Assembly (NCBI GenBank): GCA_029975915.1
Contig: JARKOC010000068.1
Coordinates: forward strand, 1-49,101
Reading direction: 5' to 3'
DNA from: Bryobacteraceae bacterium
GTDB lineage: Bacteria; Acidobacteriota; Terriglobia; Bryobacterales; Bryobacteraceae
DNA: 49,101 nucleotides
Position numbers and translations under genes: made by a program. Of this stretch, positions 26,120-35,323 are shown one piece after another (the first letter of the stretch is position 1; each line of letters opens with the position of its first letter). Below the pieces are notes generated by a model that did not search any database, was not told the origin of the DNA, and saw only the letters and a list, made by a program, of their open reading frames with translations.

Positions 26120-26296
26120 GTGGTGAGGCCGGTCCGGCGGGTGAATGTGGACCTGACGCAAGGGATGCTGAGAGAACTGGACGAGCGCGCCGCCCGGCTG
26201 AACGTGAGCCGCCAGGCGGTGAGCAAGACTCTGTTGAGGCAGGCGCTGGAGCGGAGCGGGCCGCGGCGGCGGGCATTGAAACGTCAAGCGGGGTGA
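26120..26296 (+). CDS. Ribbon-helix-helix (CopG-type) antitoxin-like protein
   Basis: The reading frame from a GTG at 26120 codes for 58 residues: RRVNVDLTQGMLRELDERAARLNVSRQAVSKTLLRQALER has the pattern of a ribbon-helix-helix DNA-binding domain, strand then two helices, as in CopG-family antitoxins. The same frame stays open back to an ATG at 26000 with AGGAAAAGG ahead of it, giving a 98-residue form; the extra N-terminus is arginine-rich and unlike the family. No intact toxin gene is adjacent. Family call moderately sure, activity unknown. Confidence 0.55.
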   Translation: MVRPVRRVNVDLTQGMLRELDERAARLNVSRQAVSKTLLRQALERSGPRRRALKRQAG

Positions 26297-26538
26297 TTCA
26301 CCGACAGGATCCGGGCATCACGGAGACATCTTGAACCGGACGCGATCAAGCGCCGCGTGTCTCGGAAGCCAGCAGCAGGATTCGACAATCCGCTACATCG
26401 GCCAAGCGGGCAACTCGTCGCCTCGCACACAGACGGGCCTCGCCCGTGAGGGTGAGGTAGTCCCCACACCTGCCGCCTATTCACGCCAGGCGTTTCGTTG
26501 CGAAATCTTTGAGATTCGGAGCAGGCAACTCGGGCTGA
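26297..26538. other. Gene-free stretch with a short palindrome
   Basis: No reading frame with coding character is seen here. A perfect hairpin, ACGGGC-CTC-GCCCGT, lies at 26433-26447. The core AGACGG..GCCTC..GCC is shared with the hairpin at 42095-42116, so it may belong to a REP-like family. It lies between the RHH gene and the end of the YceD gene, which are convergent. Confidence 0.5.
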
Positions 26539-27054
26539 TCAGAGATCCTTCAGCGCCGCCCAGGGCGAATCCTTGGCGGCTGGCGCGCAGTCGCACTTTG
26601 ACTTGTTCAGGTTCGCGCCGCACTGAGGGCACAGCCCCTTGCAGTTCTCCTGGCAAAGCGACCTCATCGGCTGAGACAGGAGGACATACTCCCGCAGAAC
26701 GTCTTCGAGCCGGACCCCATCTCCTTCATAGAACGAGATGTCGATCTCGCCCTCCTCCAGGTGAACTTCGCCGTGGGCGCCCTTCTTGATCACCGGGCGG
26801 TAGAAGAAATCGAAATCGGAGTCGAAATGAAGGTTGGCCGGCTCAAGGCACCGGTCGCATACTGCGTCGAGACCGACTTTGATGTGGCCGCGGACGCGGA
26901 TTTCGCCCAAGGTGTTGTGGAGCAAAGTGGCCGAACCGGACGCTTCAAGATTGCTCGTCTGGGTCAGTTCCTCGGAGAATTTGAGTTCGCCGGGCGGATA
27001 GCTGACCTCAAATTGAATCGGATGATGTTCAAGTTCGGTGAGTGTGAAGATCAT
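26539..27054 (-). CDS. yceD: YceD/DUF177 large rRNA accumulation protein
   Basis: YceD helps 23S rRNA accumulation and is usually the gene before rpmF. The 171-residue sequence has the family's conserved cysteines: CDRCLEP near residue 69, then CQENCKGLCPQCGANLNKSKCDC near the end, likely a metal site. An acidic middle (HLEEGEIDISFYEGD) with DVLREYVLLSQPMRSLC follows the DUF177 pattern. Start ATG 27054 is chosen because MIFTLTELEHHP fits the family start; the longer frame upstream to 27240 overlaps the aquaporin gene and is not plausible. The glpF gene lies upstream at 27119. The separation from rpmF is odd. Confidence 0.9.
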   Translation of the reverse strand: MIFTLTELEHHPIQFEVSYPPGELKFSEELTQTSNLEASGSATLLHNTLGEIRVRGHIKVGLDAVCDRCLEPANLHFDSDFDFFYRPVIKKGAHGEVHLEEGEIDISFYEGDGVRLEDVLREYVLLSQPMRSLCQENCKGLCPQCGANLNKSKCDCAPAAKDSPWAALKDL

Positions 27055-27118
27055 TGGACGCTCCGGACGGCCGGATCCGGCCACCGCCAACTTTATGGTA
27101 CGAAATCCCGGCTGAGGA

Positions 27119-27895
27119 CTACTCGGGCCGCGGCAGGAATCGCCGGATGCCAAGATCGTAAAGACCCGCGCCCAGCAGGCCGCCCAACATCGGCGCCACG
27201 ATAGGCACCCACCAGACGCCTGTGCCGTCGGTAAGGCCATTGTTCTTGAATCCGGCCAGGATGATGAACATCCGGGGTCCGGCGTCGCGCGCAGGATTGA
27301 TGGCGTAGCCGTGGAGAGCGCCGAAGCTCACGCCGATTGCGAGCACAATGGCCCCGATCGCGATCGGCGCTACCCATGCCGGCCCCGGCGAATTGCGCTC
27401 GTCGGTAACGGCCATCACCAGAAACAGCAACAGGGCCGTGCCAATCACCTGGTCGATGAATCCCGCGGCGGGCTGGGCTGGAAACGCCGGGAAGGTGGTA
27501 AAGATGCTGGCGGTCTTCTCGAGCATCGGGTCAAACTGTTGGAACGCCGCCCGGTAGTTGGTGAACACGAGCGCCGCGCCGGCGAATGCGCCCGCCGTCT
27601 GGGCCAGGATGAAGGGGATGACGCGGCTCCACTCGAAGTCCCGGAACACAGCTAGGGCTAACGTCACAGCAGGATTCAAATGTGCGCCGCTGATGCGCGC
27701 CGTGGCCCAGACTCCGAAGGTAACGCCCAGCGCCCAGCCGAAGGTGATGTTTGTGTAGCCGCCCTTGATGACCTCCCCCGGCGCGCCCGTGCCAAACAGC
27801 ACGACCATCGAGCAGACGCCCGCTCCGAAGATGAGAATGATCATGGTGCCGATGAACTCGGCGACAAGTTGTGCGGTGAGCGACGGGGACTTCAT
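27119..27895 (-). CDS. glpF: Aquaglyceroporin (GlpF, MIP family)
   Basis: A 258-residue channel with six membrane helices and the two half-helix motifs of the MIP family: NPA at residues 74-76 (HLNPAVTLA) and 200-202 (INPARDAGPR). Aspartate after the second NPAR is the mark of glycerol-conducting channels rather than strict water channels. It probably passes glycerol or small polyols. It is downstream of the AstE-like gene by 16 bases, and the YceD start follows by 64, so the three may form one transcript. No glycerol kinase gene is in the window. Confidence 0.9.
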   Translation of the reverse strand: MKSPSLTAQLVAEFIGTMIILIFGAGVCSMVVLFGTGAPGEVIKGGYTNITFGWALGVTFGVWATARISGAHLNPAVTLALAVFRDFEWSRVIPFILAQTAGAFAGAALVFTNYRAAFQQFDPMLEKTASIFTTFPAFPAQPAAGFIDQVIGTALLLFLVMAVTDERNSPGPAWVAPIAIGAIVLAIGVSFGALHGYAINPARDAGPRMFIILAGFKNNGLTDGTGVWWVPIVAPMLGGLLGAGLYDLGIRRFLPRPE

Positions 27896-27911
27896 TCAGT
27901 TTGGGATCGTA

Positions 27912-28646
27912 TCACGGCAGCAACCCATCGAGCCACGCAAGCATCTCAGCCTGCGCTCGATGATTGCCCAGCGCACACTCCAGATTGACGTACCGGATCC
28001 CCCGTGTTGCGCACAATCGTGACAGCGATCCGTCGTCTTCACCCTTCGCTTCGTTTTGCAGAACGGCGTTGTAAGGGCCCGTGGCGATCTTCTCGAAATC
28101 GGCCGGCGAAGTGGCCAGGAAAAAATCATGCGGCGTCGACGGGCTTGGCAGGTGCGCGCGGTTGCTGATCGGGACCTCGTCATTCACTGAATAGCCCCGT
28201 GAGTTGTTGTGCAACGTGATGAGGAGCCCACCCTCCGGTGGCAGCAAAGCATCTACCAGCCGGTGCCTGCGCGCGGCCAGCCATTTCACTTCGCGCGCGA
28301 TCGCGGCGGGGCTGGCGGTTGCATTCAGCCGTTCCAGACTTCGCGCCGCGCCGGCGTCGGAAAACATCCGGTTGGGATCGATTTCGAGCAGGTGGGGACG
28401 AACGGTCCGCGTCTTGCTCTCGACCAGCAGGGCCCGGCCATCGCGGGTCTTCATGTACTCCAGCAGTACATCGCGGGCCGTGGTTTCGTCGCCGTGGATC
28501 ACCAAATAGCTGCGGTTGGAGCGCCCGCGGCGGATCCAACTGAATTGGACTCCCGACAGTCTCTTTTGCCGGGGCGAAGACGCGCCGAAAACCGGAATCC
28601 ACGCGAGAAGCAGAAAACTCCGTCTTGTTTGCAGCAGACGATCCAT
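27912..28646 (-). CDS. Exported protein with AstE/M14-like zinc-site motifs
   Basis: A 244-residue protein with a Tat/Sec-like start (LLQTRRSFLLLAWIPVF) and no close named family. It has a possible zinc site: H51 and E54 in VIHGDETTARDVL, resembling the HGxE motif of succinylglutamate desuccinylase and M14 peptidases, DPNRMF at 90-95 resembling the substrate-binding DLNRMF of AstE/AspA, and H146 in LITLHNNS, the place of the third zinc ligand. The order H-x-x-E, N-R, H matches that group. It could be an exported peptidase, amidase or deacylase. Start ATG 28646 is before the signal; an earlier start at 28730 would overlap gdhA. Inference only. Confidence 0.6.
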   Translation of the reverse strand: MDRLLQTRRSFLLLAWIPVFGASSPRQKRLSGVQFSWIRRGRSNRSYLVIHGDETTARDVLLEYMKTRDGRALLVESKTRTVRPHLLEIDPNRMFSDAGAARSLERLNATASPAAIAREVKWLAARRHRLVDALLPPEGGLLITLHNNSRGYSVNDEVPISNRAHLPSPSTPHDFFLATSPADFEKIATGPYNAVLQNEAKGEDDGSLSRLCATRGIRYVNLECALGNHRAQAEMLAWLDGLLP

Positions 28647-28676
28647 GAAATAGCCAGTATAGGGTGATGAGACTGC

Positions 28677-28705
28677 TTGCCGCCGCTGGTGCTGGCAGGG
28701 ATAAT
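28677..28705 (+). promoter_or_regulatory. Candidate sigma-70 promoter of gdhA
   Basis: TTGCCG at 28677-28682 and GATAAT at 28700-28705 are 17 bases apart, with GGAGGT at 28712-28717 five bases before the gdhA ATG at 28723. Judged by eye. Confidence 0.4.
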
Positions 28706-28722
28706 GGAGCCGGAGGTCCACG

Positions 28723-30036
28723 ATGACCATCGAGACTAAGACTCATGGCGGGAATCCGGCAGAGACTCCCGCCGCAGATCATGACATGAGCCGCGAATTC
28801 AATCCGTGGCTGGCCGCGGAGGCGCGATTTGACCGGGCCGCCGAGTTGCTTGGCCTGGACGACGGACTGCGCAAGCTGCTCAAGACCCCTGGAATGGAAG
28901 TCACCGTCAACATCCCCGTTCAGATGGACGATGGCCGCCTGGAGGTCTTCACAGGCTATCGCGTGCAGCACTCCATCGCTCGCGGTCCGGCCAAGGGCGG
29001 CATCCGGTTTGCCCCTGACGTGACGCTGGATGAAGTCCGGGCGCTCGCCTCCTGGATGACATGGAAGTGTTCGGTTGTGAACATTCCGTTCGGCGGCGGC
29101 AAGGGAGGCGTGATCTGTGACCCGTCGGTCCTATCGCGCGCGGAGTTGGAGCGGATCACCCGGCGTTATACGGCGGAGTTGATCGACATCATCGGCCCCG
29201 AACGGGACGTGCCCGCGCCGGATATGAATACGAATGAACAGACCATGGCCTGGATCATGGACACCTACTCCATGCACAAACGGACCACGGTCACCGCCGT
29301 GGTTACCGGCAAACCGCTCAACCTGGGCGGATCGAAGGGCCGGCCTGAAGCAACCGGTCGCGGTTGTCTGTTCGTGACTCTTCAGGCCCTGCGGCGTTTC
29401 CATATCGACCCGTCGCAGGCGCGTGTGGTCGTCCAGGGTTTTGGCAACGTCGGCGGCATGGGCGCCAAGCTCATGCGCAAGGCCGGGATGAAAATCATCT
29501 CGGTGATCGAATGGGACGGGGCCGTTTATAACGAAGACGGCATCGATACCGAGGCGCTGATGGAGTACCGGCGGCAGACCGGTTCGTTCGCCGGGTTCCC
29601 GGGCGGAGAGGAGATCGATCGCAACGAGGCCATGTTCCTAGACTGCGACGTGCTGGTTCCAGCCGCCAAGGAAAATGTGATTCACTCCCAAAACGCCGCC
29701 CGGATCAAGGCCAAGATCATTACAGAAGGCGCGAACGGTCCTACCACAGCCGCGGCGGATCAAATCTTGAGTGAAAAAGGAGTCTTCGTCATTCCGGACA
29801 TCCTGGCCAATGCGGGCGGGGTGACGGTTTCTTACTTCGAATGGGTCCAGGACCGCCAGGGCTATTTCTGGAACGAGCAACTGGTCAATGGCCGCCTGGA
29901 GGAGATTATGGTGAACTCCTTCAAGGATGTGGTCAGTTACGCCGACCGGGACAAGGTGGACAACCGGACCGCCGCCTACATGCTCGCGCTGGACCGCGTG
30001 GCCTTTGCCATTAAGCTGCGTGGAATCTACGCATAA
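28723..30036 (+). CDS. gdhA: Glutamate dehydrogenase (Glu/Leu/Phe/Val dehydrogenase family)
   Basis: GDH interconverts glutamate and 2-oxoglutarate plus ammonia with NAD(P). The 437 residues hold the catalytic N-terminal domain ([18 protein letters not shown] with the active-site lysine, [32 protein letters not shown] with the aspartate) and the nucleotide-binding domain ([15 protein letters not shown]), then EGANGPTT and the C-terminal helix. GGAGGT precedes the ATG by five bases. Its end overlaps mutS by 17 bases. Cofactor choice is not certain from sequence. Confidence 0.96.
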   Translation: MTIETKTHGGNPAETPAADHDMSREFNPWLAAEARFDRAAELLGLDDGLRKLLKTPGMEVTVNIPVQMDDGRLEVFTGYRVQHSIARGPAKGGIRFAPDVTLDEVRALASWMTWKCSVVNIPFGGGKGGVICDPSVLSRAELERITRRYTAELIDIIGPERDVPAPDMNTNEQTMAWIMDTYSMHKRTTVTAVVTGKPLNLGGSKGRPEATGRGCLFVTLQALRRFHIDPSQARVVVQGFGNVGGMGAKLMRKAGMKIISVIEWDGAVYNEDGIDTEALMEYRRQTGSFAGFPGGEEIDRNEAMFLDCDVLVPAAKENVIHSQNAARIKAKIITEGANGPTTAAADQILSEKGVFVIPDILANAGGVTVSYFEWVQDRQGYFWNEQLVNGRLEEIMVNSFKDVVSYADRDKVDNRTAAYMLALDRVAFAIKLRGIYA

Positions 30037-32632
30037 TCCATCGACGCCGCTCATGCGGCAGTACGCCGCGGCGAAACAGCAGGCCCCGAATGCGCTTTTG
30101 CTGTTTCGCCTTGGCGATTTCTACGAGCTCTTTTTTGACGACGCCGTCACGGCGTCGCGTGAACTCGAAATCACGCTCACCTCCCGCAATAAGGAAAAGG
30201 GCGAACCCGTGCCAATGTGCGGCGTTCCGGCGCACTCGGCCGAAGGCTACATCGCGCGGCTGATTCAGAAAGGCTACCGCGTCGCCATCTGCGACCAGAT
30301 GGAAGACCCGAAGCTGGCAAAAAAACTGGTCCGGCGCGAGATCACGAGGATCGTCACGCCCGGCACCGTGACCGATCCGGCTCTCCTGCGGCCCCACGAG
30401 AATAACTATCTGGCCGCTGCATACGTGAAGGATGCCAAGGCTGGCCTTGCCTTTGTCGACCTGTCCACCGGTGAGTTCCGGGCGACGGAATCGAGCCTGT
30501 CGGAACTGCCGCCGCTCCTCGAACAGCTCAACGTGCGGGAACTGCTGGTCGCGGACTCAATGCGCGACGAGGCGCCGCAAGGCCGCTGGCTGATCACCCA
30601 GGTCGAGGCCTGGACGTATACGCATGACCACGCCGCCCGGTCCCTGATGGATCACTTCGGCCTGTTGACGCTCGAAGGATGCGGCCTGGCCGACCGGCGG
30701 CTGGCCGTGTCGGCGGCCGGCGCGTTGCTGGGCTATCTGAAAGAGACCCAGCGCTCGGCGCTGGATCATGTCGAACGCCCGGCGTGGCTCGACCGTTCCG
30801 ATGCGATGATGCTCGACGCGGTCACGGCCCGGAACCTGGAACTTGTCGAGCCGTTGTTTTCAGCCGATCTGGACGGGCGGCGCGATTCGACCCTCATCTC
30901 GGTCCTTGACATCACCAAGACCGGCATGGGCGGGCGCCTGTTGCGCAAACGAATCCTGAGGCCGTCGATTGACCAAGCCGAGATCGAGGCGCGCCTGGAC
31001 GCCGTCGAATATTTGATCAAGTCGACGATCGAACGGTCGCGGATCCGCGAAACTCTGGCCAAGATGATGGACATCGAGCGGCTGCTGGCCAAGGTGACCA
31101 TCGGTACGGCCAATCCGCGCGACGTCCTGGGCCTGGGCCGGACGCTGGCGCTGGTTCCGGCGCTCAGGGCGCAGCTTCAGCCGGGTCTGCCGGCGCGCTT
31201 GGCCGAAGTCGAGGCGGGTTTGGATGAAATCGCCCACGTGCGCGACCGGATTCTGGCGGCCATCGCCGACGAGCCGCCCGTCAACCTGGCCGACGGCGGC
31301 GTCATCCGGGCCGGCTACAACGCCGAACTTGACGAGTTGCGGATGCTGAGCAGGGATTCGCGCTCGGTGATTGCCGCGGTCGAACTCCGGGAACGCGAAC
31401 GTACCGGGATCGGATCGCTGAAGGTCAGGTTCAATAACGTCTTCGGATTCTATATTGAGATTTCGAAAGCAAACCAGCATTTGGCGCCGCCGGACTACGA
31501 GCGCAAACAGACGCTGGTGAATGCCGAGCGTTTCACGACGCCCGAGTTGAAGGAGTTGGAGGCGAAAGTTCTCGACGCGGAGGACCGCATGCTGTCGCTC
31601 GAACGGGAACTATTTGCCGAAGTTCGTTTGGCCGCCGCCGCCGAGGCCGGGCGAATTCGCCAAACCGCCGCCGCCGTCGCCGAATTGGACGTCCAGGCTG
31701 CGCTGGCCGAAACAGCCGCAGGGAACCGTTACTGCCGGCCGAAGTTTTCCTCGGATGGGGTGATGAAGATCGCCGCCGGGCGCCACCCGGTGATCGAACG
31801 GCTCACCGAGCGCGAGGCCCAAAGATTCATACCAAACGAACTCTATCTGGACCGTGCGACCTGCCGTATCGCATTGATAACAGGACCAAACATGGGAGGA
31901 AAGTCCACCTACCTGCGACAGGCTGCGCTCATCGCAGTCATGGCCCAGATGGGATCGTTCGTACCGGCGGACGAGGCGGTACTGCCAATCGTAGACCGTG
32001 TCTTCACCCGGATCGGGGCATCGGACAATCTCGCCCGCGGCCGTTCGACCTTCATGGTCGAAATGACCGAAACGGCTGTGATCCTGAACACCGCAACCGA
32101 ACGAAGCCTGATCGTTCTGGACGAGATCGGCCGCGGGACGGCGACATATGATGGGCTGGCGCTGGCCTGGAGCGTCATCGAACACATCCATGAGCGCTCC
32201 GGCGCATATACGCTGTTCGCCACCCATTATCATGAACTGACCGAACTGGCAGACAAGCTGGACGGATTGCGGAATTTGCACGTTTCGGTGCGGGAATCCG
32301 GCGACCAGATCATCTTCCTGCGGAAGGTCGAGCCGGGAGCGGCCGACCGGAGCTATGGCATTGAAGTTGCCCGACTTGCCGGTCTACCGATGGCGGTCAT
32401 TGAACGGGCGCGCGAGATTCTGGCGCTGCACGAAAAAAGCGAACATACGGTGAGCGAGGAGTTGAATCCGCCCAAGCGCGGCCGCCCGGCTCCGGCGCTC
32501 CAAATCCAACTATTCGAGCCAGTTGGCTACCAGATCGCCGAGCGGATCCGCACGTTGGATATCGACAATTTGCGGCCGGTAGAGGCACTGACTCTGCTTC
32601 ATGAACTACAAAAGGAGTTGAAACGGCAATGA
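30020..32632 (+). CDS. mutS: DNA mismatch repair protein MutS
   Basis: MutS recognises mismatches and calls in MutL. The 870 residues have the full domain order: the mismatch-binding domain with Phe34-Tyr-Glu36 in GDFYELF, connector and core/clamp domains, and the ATPase with Walker [10 protein letters not shown] near residue 620 and the [12 protein letters not shown] and [10 protein letters not shown] motifs. The family usually starts with a short stretch before TPLMRQY; the GTG at 30020 gives this, though it lies 17 bases inside gdhA and lacks a good Shine-Dalgarno. An ATG at 30053 would lose the conserved TPL. anmK overlaps the stop by four bases. Confidence 0.96.
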   Translation: MESTHNPSTPLMRQYAAAKQQAPNALLLFRLGDFYELFFDDAVTASRELEITLTSRNKEKGEPVPMCGVPAHSAEGYIARLIQKGYRVAICDQMEDPKLAKKLVRREITRIVTPGTVTDPALLRPHENNYLAAAYVKDAKAGLAFVDLSTGEFRATESSLSELPPLLEQLNVRELLVADSMRDEAPQGRWLITQVEAWTYTHDHAARSLMDHFGLLTLEGCGLADRRLAVSAAGALLGYLKETQRSALDHVERPAWLDRSDAMMLDAVTARNLELVEPLFSADLDGRRDSTLISVLDITKTGMGGRLLRKRILRPSIDQAEIEARLDAVEYLIKSTIERSRIRETLAKMMDIERLLAKVTIGTANPRDVLGLGRTLALVPALRAQLQPGLPARLAEVEAGLDEIAHVRDRILAAIADEPPVNLADGGVIRAGYNAELDELRMLSRDSRSVIAAVELRERERTGIGSLKVRFNNVFGFYIEISKANQHLAPPDYERKQTLVNAERFTTPELKELEAKVLDAEDRMLSLERELFAEVRLAAAAEAGRIRQTAAAVAELDVQAALAETAAGNRYCRPKFSSDGVMKIAAGRHPVIERLTEREAQRFIPNELYLDRATCRIALITGPNMGGKSTYLRQAALIAVMAQMGSFVPADEAVLPIVDRVFTRIGASDNLARGRSTFMVEMTETAVILNTATERSLIVLDEIGRGTATYDGLALAWSVIEHIHERSGAYTLFATHYHELTELADKLDGLRNLHVSVRESGDQIIFLRKVEPGAADRSYGIEVARLAGLPMAVIERAREILALHEKSEHTVSEELNPPKRGRPAPALQIQLFEPVGYQIAERIRTLDIDNLRPVEALTLLHELQKELKRQ

Positions 32633-33759
32633 GAGTTGCGGGCATCATGAGCGGAACGTCTCTGGACGGCGTTGACGTCGCGGTGATCGACATCGACGAC
32701 GATGGTTTCGACACGGTTGGCTTCCGCTCTGTCCCGTATCCTGCGCAGTTAAGGACGGCGTTGCTGGCCGTGAGCAACTGCGAAACGCACACGCGGGAGA
32801 TCTCGCGTTTGAATTTCGTTCTCCCGGAAGTGTATGCGGAGGCGTTTTTCGACACATGTAATAATTGCAAAATCGATCCGAAATCGGTTCAGTTAATCGG
32901 GTGCCACGGCCAGACGATCTTTCATGAGTCTGACCCGGCGGAGTATTTGGGGCGCAAGGTGGCCTCGACGCTTCAGATCGGCGACGGCTCGGTCTTGGCC
33001 AAACGAACTCAAATACCTGTTATCAATGACTTCCGGCCAGCCGATATGGCTGCTGGCGGCAAGGGGGCGCCGCTGGTTCCGTTCGTCGATTATCTGCTTT
33101 TCAAATCGGACGAGGTGGGCCGGGTGGCGTTGAACATCGGCGGCATTGCGAACGTGACAATTCTTCCCGCCGGATGTACTATGCAAGACGTAGTAGCGTT
33201 TGACACTGGGCCTGGCAATATGGTGCTTGACCAGCTCGCGGCGCGGTTCAGCGGCGGCAAACAGCACTATGACAAGGGCGGCAAACTGGCCCTGGCTGGC
33301 GAGGTCAACCCATCGCTGTTAGACCAACTGCTTCAGGATGAATATTATACGAAGCATCCGCCGAAGACGGCAGGACGTGAGCAGTATGGATCTACATTTG
33401 TAGATAATTTAATGGCCAGAGGCTTGTCTCCAGCCGATACAATGGCGACGGCGACGATGCTGACGGCGGCGACGATCGCCGAAGGGATATACCGCTTCAG
33501 CAATGCCGAGGAGGGTGGGATTGACGAAGTTATTGTTTCGGGCGGTGGCGTTCATAACCCGGCGCTGATGCATATGCTCCAAGCCGAACTGGCCGACATG
33601 GACGTGGTCAACAGCGCGGACATCGGGCTGGATCCCGATGCGAAGGAGGCGATCGCTTTCGCCATTCTGGCGCACGAGGCGTGGCACAACCGGGCGAACA
33701 ACCTGCCTTCGGCGACGGGCGCCTCTCGTAGTGTGGTGATGGGCAAGCTCAGCCGCTAA
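32629..33759 (+). CDS. anmK: Anhydro-N-acetylmuramic acid kinase
   Basis: AnmK hydrolyses and phosphorylates 1,6-anhydro-MurNAc from recycled peptidoglycan to MurNAc-6-phosphate. The 376 residues have the family start [22 protein letters not shown], then GCHGQTIFHES, FDTGPGNMVLDQLAARFSGG and the ASKHA fold's late VIVSGGGVHNPALM. The mutS stop overlaps as ATGA, an arrangement that seems transcriptional rather than functional. Other recycling genes (murQ) are not in this window. The codon use at 32853-33460 includes several A/T-rich codons, but the sequence is intact. Confidence 0.95.
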   Translation: MRVAGIMSGTSLDGVDVAVIDIDDDGFDTVGFRSVPYPAQLRTALLAVSNCETHTREISRLNFVLPEVYAEAFFDTCNNCKIDPKSVQLIGCHGQTIFHESDPAEYLGRKVASTLQIGDGSVLAKRTQIPVINDFRPADMAAGGKGAPLVPFVDYLLFKSDEVGRVALNIGGIANVTILPAGCTMQDVVAFDTGPGNMVLDQLAARFSGGKQHYDKGGKLALAGEVNPSLLDQLLQDEYYTKHPPKTAGREQYGSTFVDNLMARGLSPADTMATATMLTAATIAEGIYRFSNAEEGGIDEVIVSGGGVHNPALMHMLQAELADMDVVNSADIGLDPDAKEAIAFAILAHEAWHNRANNLPSATGASRSVVMGKLSR

Positions 33760-33820
33760 CTCGAAGCTATTACACAACTTTGACAAACAGCCAAGCCCGA
33801 ATCTGGGAAGATTCGAACAG

Positions 33821-35323
33821 ATGACTGATCGATCGTCCGCACGACTCCCCATCATCATCCAGGGCGGCATGGGCGTGGCGGTTTCCGGCTGGAAACTGGC
33901 CAACACCGTCAGTTCGCTCGGCCACCTGGGACTGGTTTCCGGAACAGCTCTGGACCGCGTCATGGTCCGCCGGCTTCAGGGCGGCGACCCTGGCGGCCAC
34001 ATCCGCAGGGCTTTGGACCACTTCCCATTCCGGGAAATGGCCGAACGCGCTTACGCAAAGTATTACGTGGAAGGCGGCATTACCTGGGGCGCCACCTATC
34101 TCAATCCCCCGATGCACGACAAGGAGACGCCGCGTGAACTTGGCGAGCTCTGCATCATCGCAAACTTCGTGGAAGTCTGGCTGGCCAAGGAAGGCCACGG
34201 TAATCCGGTAGGCATCAACTATTTGGAGAAGATCCAGCCGCCGCACCTGGTGTCGATTTATGGGGCGATGCTGGCTGGGGTGGACTATGTCGTGATGGGC
34301 GCGGGCATCCCCATGCGGATCCCGGGCGCGCTGGACAAGTTTGTCAATCATGAGACTGCGACTTATCCTCTGACCGTCGCGGGCGCGAAAGAGGGTGACG
34401 ATACGACGATGACCATGAATCCGCGCGATTACATGGAATGCGAATTGCCGCCACTAAAGCGCCCGATGTTTCTGCCGATCATCGCCTCCAACGTTCTGGC
34501 CCAAACCCTGGCGAAGAAGGCGAACGGGCGCGTGGACGGATTCGTCATAGAAGGACCGACGGCGGGCGGACACAACGCTCCTCCGCGCGGCAAACTTCAG
34601 CTCAACGAACGCGGGGAACCGCTTTACGGCGAGCGCGACGTCGTGGATCTGGCCAAGATGCGCGAACTGGGCCTGCCGTTCTGGCTGGCCGGAGGATTCG
34701 GCCAGCCCGAGCAGTTGCGCTATGCGTTGAGCGAAGGCGCGGCGGGCATCCAGGTGGGCACGGCCTTCGCGTATTCCGCCGAATCCGGCATGAGGGACGA
34801 CTACAAGCAGGAAGTCCTCAACAAAGTGAAGGAAGGCACTGTGGACGTTTACACGGACCGCCTGGCATCACCTTCCGGATTCCCGTTCAAAGTGGTGCAG
34901 ATCGAGGGCTCGTCGTCGGATCCCGCCTACTATGCTTCACGCCCGCGAATTTGCGATCTAGGCTATTTGCGAGAGGCCTACCGCACGCCGGAGGGCAAGG
35001 TCGATTTTCGTTGCGCTTCAGAGCCGGTAAGCGTGTTCCTGTCCAAGGGCGGCGACATCGCCGAGACCGAAGGCCGCAAGTGCATCTGCAACGCCCTGAT
35101 GGCTGCCATGGGCCATCCACAGGGCCGCGCGGGCGGCAAGCTGATTGAGGCCGGCATCATCACCAGCGGTGACGACTTGGTGAACCTGCGGCGTTTCATG
35201 CCCGAGGGTGGAACCCGGTACCATGCAGCCGACGTGATCAGGATTCTGTTGAGCGGCCTGGAGGGTACGGAGTTCGAAACGCTTATTCCGAAGCAGGACG
35301 CCGTCCCAGCCGGGGTCGCGTGA
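33821..35323 (+). CDS. Nitronate monooxygenase-like FMN enzyme
   Basis: The 500 residues have the 2-nitropropane dioxygenase/NMO pattern: IIIQGGMGVAVSGWKLANTVSSLGHLGLVSG near the start, the FMN-phosphate binding EGPTAGGHNAPP, and AAGIQVGTAFAYSAES. NMO enzymes oxidise nitronates with FMN. It is about 150 residues longer than typical NMO proteins, with extra material before and after the core, so it may be a distinct group with another substrate. It follows anmK after 61 bases. The end overlaps the convergent response regulator by 41 bases. Confidence 0.8.
   Translation: MTDRSSARLPIIIQGGMGVAVSGWKLANTVSSLGHLGLVSGTALDRVMVRRLQGGDPGGHIRRALDHFPFREMAERAYAKYYVEGGITWGATYLNPPMHDKETPRELGELCIIANFVEVWLAKEGHGNPVGINYLEKIQPPHLVSIYGAMLAGVDYVVMGAGIPMRIPGALDKFVNHETATYPLTVAGAKEGDDTTMTMNPRDYMECELPPLKRPMFLPIIASNVLAQTLAKKANGRVDGFVIEGPTAGGHNAPPRGKLQLNERGEPLYGERDVVDLAKMRELGLPFWLAGGFGQPEQLRYALSEGAAGIQVGTAFAYSAESGMRDDYKQEVLNKVKEGTVDVYTDRLASPSGFPFKVVQIEGSSSDPAYYASRPRICDLGYLREAYRTPEGKVDFRCASEPVSVFLSKGGDIAETEGRKCICNALMAAMGHPQGRAGGKLIEAGIITSGDDLVNLRRFMPEGGTRYHAADVIRILLSGLEGTEFETLIPKQDAVPAGVA

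Noticed and set aside
26331..26789. Plus-strand frame opposite yceD
   Set aside because: No motif, antisense to the YceD Cys-rich end.
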